DNA from: Streptomyces sp. 11x1
Lineage (GTDB): Bacteria; Actinomycetota; Actinomycetes; Streptomycetales; Streptomycetaceae
Assembly (NCBI RefSeq): GCF_032598905.1
Contig: NZ_CP122458.1
Span: forward strand, 8,581,001-8,645,000
Reading direction: 5' to 3'
DNA length: 64,000 bases
The translations under genes and the position numbers were made by a program. The stretch's first letter is position 1. Each line of letters begins with the position of its first letter. Below are positions 59,880 to 64,000 of the stretch, piece by piece. A model generated the notes under the pieces. That model was not told the origin of the DNA, searched no databases, and saw only the letters and a list, made by a program, of their open reading frames with translations.

Positions 59880-60365
59880 GTGCCCCAGATCCCTGAGAAG
59901 ATCCACGAGTTGACCGTCGGCCAGCTGTCGGCCCGTAGTGGTGCCGCCGTCTCCGCCCTGCACTTCTACGAGTCCAAAGGGCTGATCAGCAGCCGCCGCA
60001 CCTCGGGCAACCAGCGCCGCTACAGCCGGGACACCCTGCGCCGGGTGGCCTTCGTCCGGGCCGCGCAACGCGTCGGCATCCCGCTCGCCACGATCCGCGA
60101 GGCACTCGCCGAACTGCCCGAGGAGCGCACGCCGAACCGTGAGGACTGGGCCCACCTCTCCGAGGCCTGGCGGTCCGAACTGGACGAACGGATCAAGCAG
60201 CTGAACCGGCTGCGCGACCACCTCACCGACTGCATCGGCTGCGGTTGTCTGTCCCTGGACAGCTGTGTGCTCTCCAACCCCGACGACGTCTTCGGCGAGC
60301 GGCAGAGCGGCTCCCGCCTCCTGGTCGAGCGCCGCAGGACCGAACGGCGCGAACCCGGGAGCTGA
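59880..60365 (+). CDS. soxR: redox-sensing MerR-family regulator SoxR
   Basis: 161-residue SoxR. The HTH region [38 protein letters not shown] is essentially the Streptomyces SoxR sequence, and [12 protein letters not shown] (Cys118, 121, 123, 129; C-x2-C-x-C-x5-C) holds the [2Fe-2S] cluster that senses redox-active compounds such as actinorhodin-like pigments. GTG start; TAGGCT seven bases upstream suggests a leaderless transcript. The GTG was preferred to an in-frame ATG 33 bases upstream, which would lie before the predicted start of transcription. Confidence 0.95.
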   Translation: MPQIPEKIHELTVGQLSARSGAAVSALHFYESKGLISSRRTSGNQRRYSRDTLRRVAFVRAAQRVGIPLATIREALAELPEERTPNREDWAHLSEAWRSELDERIKQLNRLRDHLTDCIGCGCLSLDSCVLSNPDDVFGERQSGSRLLVERRRTERREPGS

Positions 60366-60394
60366 CAGGGCGGCTCCCAGGTTCGCGCCGGGCG

Positions 60395-61471
60395 TCACTC
60401 GTACTCCGTGCCGCCCTTACGGGTCAGGTACGCCGGGCTGACCGCCTTGGCGACGGCCCGCCCGCCGGTCACGGGGCTGTACCGCTCGATGACCGGCCGG
60501 ATCACGACCCCCTCGCGCAGGTGCAGTTCGCGCCCGGAGACGGTCTCCCGTCCTTCGGCCACCTCCAGGACGAGGTCCGCGGCGTACGGACCCTCGTACA
60601 GCCGTGGCACCAGCGGCAGTTCGCCGTCGAGCAGCGTGGACAGCTCCGCGGAGTCCAGCCAGCGGACCCGGCCGTCGATGTCCGCGGAGACGTCGAACAC
60701 GGCGTACCCGAGGGTGTCGCGGCGGCCGTCCGCGCCGTACGTCAGGTCCTGCACCCCGGCGCCGTAGACCTCGCCGAAAATCCCGACCCGTCGCGCGCCG
60801 AGCCGCTCGGCGAGCCGGGCGGCGACCTCGCCCACCCGGTGGCCGTGGACGGCCCGCCAGTACAGATTGCGCGGATCCTCCTTGAGGGCCAGGGACTTCG
60901 AGCCGAAGCCCTTCGAGGACACCAGCACCCGGCCGTCCTCGGCCAGGTACGTGACCAGGCAGGCCGTGCCGTGCAGCTTCTCCGTCAGGACGACCGGCTC
61001 ACCGGGCGGGAAGATGCCGGGGTGGCGCCGGATGTTCTCGATGTCGACCCAGGGCAGCAGATCCGGCGCCGACTCGACCTCGCCGCTCATCGTGGGCGGG
61101 ATCGGCGGCACCCATTTGACGATGCCGAGCTGCTCCGCGAAGTCCGTGCCGTCGGTGACGGCGGCCGTCAGATCGATGCCCGCGAGGGCCCGTGGGCGGC
61201 AGACGATGCCCTGCGACAGCTCGCCCCGCAGCCGTACCGCCTTCACCCGGTCCGAGTTGCCTCCCGCCAGCCGGCCGGTGAGCCCCAGTTCCTCGATAAG
61301 CGGCGCGGGGAGCACGGACTGCTCCGGGATGTACACGGCGGTGTCACCGGTGCGGTACGCCCCCTTCGCCACGACGGCTCGGTACAGGCCCACCTGGGCC
61401 AGTTCGAGCGCGTCGGCGTTCGGGTGTTCGTGGATCGTCAGCACTTCGGCGGTGACGCGCAGCGTCGACAT
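60395..61471 (-). CDS. ATP-dependent RNA ligase (DraRnl/Rnl5 type)
   Basis: 358-residue covalent nucleotidyltransferase. An N-terminal OB-like module (LRVTAEVLTIHEHPNADALELAQVG, as in tRNA-binding domains) precedes the ligase domain: motif I EKLHGT with adenylated Lys165, motif III GIFGEVYG, motif IV EGVVIRP and motif V AKAVSPAYL. This N-terminal domain plus nucleotidyltransferase order is that of Deinococcus DraRnl, which seals nicked RNA. No RNA-end-healing kinase or phosphatase is adjacent. It converges with soxR. Confidence 0.9.
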   Translation of the reverse strand: MSTLRVTAEVLTIHEHPNADALELAQVGLYRAVVAKGAYRTGDTAVYIPEQSVLPAPLIEELGLTGRLAGGNSDRVKAVRLRGELSQGIVCRPRALAGIDLTAAVTDGTDFAEQLGIVKWVPPIPPTMSGEVESAPDLLPWVDIENIRRHPGIFPPGEPVVLTEKLHGTACLVTYLAEDGRVLVSSKGFGSKSLALKEDPRNLYWRAVHGHRVGEVAARLAERLGARRVGIFGEVYGAGVQDLTYGADGRRDTLGYAVFDVSADIDGRVRWLDSAELSTLLDGELPLVPRLYEGPYAADLVLEVAEGRETVSGRELHLREGVVIRPVIERYSPVTGGRAVAKAVSPAYLTRKGGTEYE

Positions 61472-61588
61472 CGGCCTCTCCTCGCTCTGGGACTCAGGGC
61501 TGTCTCATCGCCCCCAACTCTCCGCACGGGAAAGGGGTGGAGCGAGTGGATTTCGCCCTGGTAAGAGCGCGCCCCGGACGCGCCGGGC

Positions 61589-61625
61589 GCACCCCGTGCC
61601 GTGCCGCGCGCACGCCACGGGGTGC
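61589..61625. repeat. 10-bp-arm inverted repeat
   Basis: GCACCCCGTG and CACGGGGTGC separated by 17 bases, in the intergenic region before the frameshifted gene. Possible terminator or regulatory hairpin. TTGACA near 61686 may serve the next gene. Confidence 0.45.
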
Positions 61626-61735
61626 AACCGCTTTCGTGCCATCGGTGTCATGGACGCGGAGGGGTGGCGTGGCGCGTCCCCCGGGCATTGACACGGCAAG
61701 GGCACAGCGAAGGCACAGCACGGCAGGGAGCGCCG

Positions 61736-62258
61736 ATGAGCGTCGTCATCTGTTCGCTGAAGTGGGAGAAGGCCCACTCGGGGACGCAGCGGATCACCTA
61801 CGACTCGGACGGTTACCACCTGGTGCGCTTCCCGTACGAGGCGACCGAGGAGTCGTACGACCCCTGGAAGATGCACGACCCGGAGAGCGGCGGTGGCACC
61901 GCCTCGAAGTTCCCCGACCCGCGCTCCGGACTGATCTGGCCCAGCCGCGACGGCTGGGGCGTGCTGTCGGCGATGGTGTTCTGGGAGGCGGACGCCAGGA
62001 CGCTGGAGTACCGCACCCGCTTCGTGCGCGATCCCCTGAACCTGACCAAGAAGAAGTACGACTCCACGGGCACGACGGACAGTGTGCGCACCCGGGGCGG
62101 TCAGTACCGGACCTGCGTGTGGCAGATGTTCGTGCACAAGGGCATGCCGCTGGGCCTGAAGATATCCGCGCGGGGGGGCGGGGGACACGCGGCGGGCCAC
62201 GGCGATCAGCCTCGCCGAGTTCAAGCTCGCCATCCACACGGACGTCGAGAAGCCGTAG
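61736..62258 (+). pseudogene. hypothetical protein gene with an apparent +1 frameshift
   Basis: The ATG has GGGAG upstream and opens MSVVICSLKWEKAHSGTQRI, an otherwise well-coded protein of about 173 residues with many Trp/Tyr/Asp residues and no signal peptide. At the G-runs 62172-62178 and 62180-62184 one extra base shifts the frame; the other frame then continues sensibly (TAISLAEFKLAIHTDVEKP) to a TAG at 62256-62258. As read, translation would run in a low-quality frame to 62335, colliding with the convergent gene. Sequencing error, a true mutation or slippage are all possible. Family unknown. Confidence 0.65.
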
Positions 62259-62331
62259 CCGTCACGCCGTACCGGAACCTCGTCGACACACATGCACGGG
62301 GGTGCGGCATCCCCGGCGCACCCCCGCCGCG

Positions 62332-62934
62332 CTAGGCCGAGACCAGCAGTCGCCCGCGCCTGGACTCCGCCAGGGCCTCGGGGGTGAGTACCGGTCGTGG
62401 CACCACGATTCCGCACTCCGTGCAGACCGGACCCGAGGACGGCTCATGGGCCAGGTCGTACATCCAGACGAGGAGCTCGCCCTCGCACACCGGGCAGGAC
62501 GAGCCCGGTTCGCGCTCCAGCGCGGCGATGAGCCGGCGCAGCACCTCCGCCAGTGGTTCACGGGGGTGGACCTTCGGGTCGTCGCACCATGCGACACCGA
62601 AACCGCCCCAGGTCAGCCGGTGCCAGTCGTCGACACTGCCCGGCCTGCGCAGCCCGTCGTACTTCTCCTTCTTGCGGCGCCGCGCGAACTGCACCTCGTA
62701 GTCGAGCCAGACGGAGCGGGCCTCTTCCAACTCCTCCAGTGCGGCCACGAGCCGCGCCGGGTCGGGGTTGCGGTCCTCGGGGCCGAAGCCGGCCCGCGAG
62801 CACAAGTGGTCCCACGTCGCCCGATGCCCGTAGGGGGCGAACCTCTCAAGGCACTTGCGCAGTGAATACCGCCGCAGTGCCAGATCGCACCTGGGATCTC
62901 GCACCTGTCTTGCCAGACTCCGGAAACCGGCCAT
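62332..62934 (-). CDS. hypothetical zinc-ribbon protein
   Basis: 200-residue soluble protein I do not recognise. The N-terminal 140 residues are helical and rich in Arg, Trp and Glu. The C-terminus carries CPVCEGELLVWMYDLAHEP and CTECGIVV, a CxxC-x(23)-CxxC zinc ribbon. GGAGG stands nine bases before the ATG. The stop overlaps the end of the out-of-frame extension of the convergent frameshifted gene. Nucleic-acid or protein binding is the likely role (inference). Confidence 0.75.
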   Translation of the reverse strand: MAGFRSLARQVRDPRCDLALRRYSLRKCLERFAPYGHRATWDHLCSRAGFGPEDRNPDPARLVAALEELEEARSVWLDYEVQFARRRKKEKYDGLRRPGSVDDWHRLTWGGFGVAWCDDPKVHPREPLAEVLRRLIAALEREPGSSCPVCEGELLVWMYDLAHEPSSGPVCTECGIVVPRPVLTPEALAESRRGRLLVSA

Positions 62935-63289
62935 CGCCCTGCACCTCCGTCACACCTGCACCTGAACTTCGGTCACTTCGGCGTCGTCGTCGGGACGTCG
63001 CCGAATAGACGTATCGACACGCGATTCGGCTCCATCCGATTTCCGATGACCTCCCTAAGTCGTCTGCTGAGCCGTTCACGGACCGTTCCTGCCTACGCCT
63101 GACTGCCTCTGACTTCTTCTTGCGCTTTTGTTGCGCTTCTTCTTGGGCTTACGACTACTTCTGAGTACCTGTTCACGCTGTCCGTCACCTGTGTGTCCGC
63201 GGTGATCCAGAAAACGTGACGCATGTTCATGTTCAAAGTCGGGGATACCGGCGGTAACATCCGGCCCACCCCTGTCAGGAGGAGCTGCC
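62935..63289. other. 355-bp intergenic region
   Basis: No gene I can support. A pyrimidine-rich stretch (63110-63170) contains CTTCTTCTTG repeated in TTGCGCTT context, and the sequence near 63220-63270 is AT-richer with GATACC and TAACAT, the probable promoter of the acylase gene. Confidence 0.5.
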
Positions 63290-64000
63290 ATGCCCTGGCG
63301 CACCCCACGCACTTCACGCAACGCACCGGACGGACTGAGAACTCCCCGCAGATTCCCGGAGTTCCTCAAGGCCGCCTCCCTATGCGCACTCGTTGCCGGT
63401 CTTTTGTCGCCTCTTTCCCCGACTTCCCCGGCGGCGGCCGCCGACACCGGGTCCGTGCAGGCGGCAGCCGTGACCGACCACTGCGGCGGACAGTGCTCCG
63501 ACATCCTGCCGCCCGGCCAGAACGGCAACGCCACCCTCGCCCAGATCCTCCTCAACCAGGTGTTCGGCTCCATGCCGGAGAACGCGAGCAACCAACTCGG
63601 CCCCTACAACAACCTGGCCACCGGTTACCCCGGCCTCACCAACTCCACGATCAACACCTTCTTCAACGATGCCTCCTTCGGCGTCGCCTCCGACCAGGTC
63701 GCCTCCACCCTGAAGCCGGCCGGCCGCACCGACGTCACGATCGTCCGCGACAAGAAGACCGGCGTGCCGCACATCACGGGCACCACCCGCTACGGCACCG
63801 AGTTCGGCGCGGGCTACGCCGCCGCCCAGGACCGGCTGTGGCTGATGGACGTCTTCCGCCACGTCGGCCGCGGCAAGCTGACCCCGTTCGCGGGCGGCGC
63901 CCCGTCCAACCAGGGCCTGGAACAGGAGTTCTGGCGCCACGCCCCCTACACCGAGGCCGATCTGCAGGCCCAGATCGACAAGGCGGTGGCCGCCAACGGC
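63290..64000 (+). CDS. secreted penicillin-acylase-family hydrolase (3' end beyond window)
   Basis: First 237 residues of an Ntn-hydrolase precursor. A long signal peptide (hydrophobic about 28-45, cleavage near AAAAD) is followed by the start of the alpha chain: TIVRDKKTGVPHITGTTRYG and GAGYAAAQDRLWLMDVFRHVGRGKL in order are characteristic of penicillin/acyl-homoserine-lactone/aculeacin acylases. The autocatalytic Ser of the beta chain is beyond the window. AGGAGGAG precedes the ATG. Substrate (lipopeptide, AHL, beta-lactam) unknown. Confidence 0.88.
   Translation, partial: MPWRTPRTSRNAPDGLRTPRRFPEFLKAASLCALVAGLLSPLSPTSPAAAADTGSVQAAAVTDHCGGQCSDILPPGQNGNATLAQILLNQVFGSMPENASNQLGPYNNLATGYPGLTNSTINTFFNDASFGVASDQVASTLKPAGRTDVTIVRDKKTGVPHITGTTRYGTEFGAGYAAAQDRLWLMDVFRHVGRGKLTPFAGGAPSNQGLEQEFWRHAPYTEADLQAQIDKAVAANG

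Overview
The window is a stretch of high-GC actinobacterial chromosome, almost certainly Streptomyces. Third-position GC is very high, GTG and TTG starts are common, many genes overlap by ATGA/GTGA, several promoters look leaderless, and the genus-wide GCGCAGTTCCCC inverted repeat is present. From memory the gene order runs backwards through the S. coelicolor SCO1740-SCO1690 region: dnaE2, Y-family polymerase, secreted lipase, AA10 protein, SGNH lipase, hmgA, citrate transporter, soxR. No rRNA, tRNA, CRISPR array or complete transposase gene was seen.

Layout. 0-10.5 kb: the 3' part of dnaE2 with a Y-family partner, a secreted lipase, a cell-wall-anchorable AA10 LPMO, a dienelactone hydrolase, a methyltransferase behind a tandem damage-type promoter, DUF402, GNAT, GntR and DUF72 genes, and a duplicated GntR tail. 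10.5-21.6 kb: an AAA ATPase, a membrane-anchored GH39-like hydrolase and a translationally coupled envelope-polysaccharide operon (two GT2 enzymes, a deacetylase and a 1,291-residue flippase/multi-TM fusion), preceded by a CelD-like acyltransferase and a small membrane protein. 21.8-33.5 kb: a secreted subtilisin, an SGNH lipase, a receptor-like Ser/Thr kinase, then a divergent block of DUF4331, TPR and His-rich NicO genes facing an ECF sigma factor and its zinc-type anti-sigma factor. Both sides of this divergon carry the same promoter architecture. 33.5-41 kb: a CoA transferase, an ABC exporter with its TetR regulator and twin operators, an orphan type ISP-like protein, and homogentisate dioxygenase with three 32-bp repeats next to its promoter.

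41-56.3 kb: a TetR gene, a molybdopterin oxidoreductase, a CitMHS metal-citrate transporter, an MFS protein, a membrane-anchored secreted protein overlapping a class F sortase, a cluster of non-autonomous inverted-repeat elements, and a catabolic unit (aldehyde and alcohol dehydrogenases, MHS transporter, TetR, acyl-CoA dehydrogenase) linked by a shared AAAACTA-N7-TAGTTTT-type operator. 56.3-64 kb: YiaA-like protein, a TetR/MaoC pair with a shared CTAAGC operator, a GH11 xylanase-CE4 esterase operon with CGAAACATTCG sites, a foldback MITE abutting the esterase stop, SoxR, an Rnl5-type RNA ligase, a frameshifted gene, a zinc-ribbon protein and the 5' part of a penicillin-acylase-type secreted hydrolase.

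The best candidate for a coherent, poorly described system is the SigK/RskA-DUF4331-TPR-NicO block: a membrane-tethered sigma factor apparently controlling itself and an envelope/metal operon. The polysaccharide operon with its fused flippase is the second.
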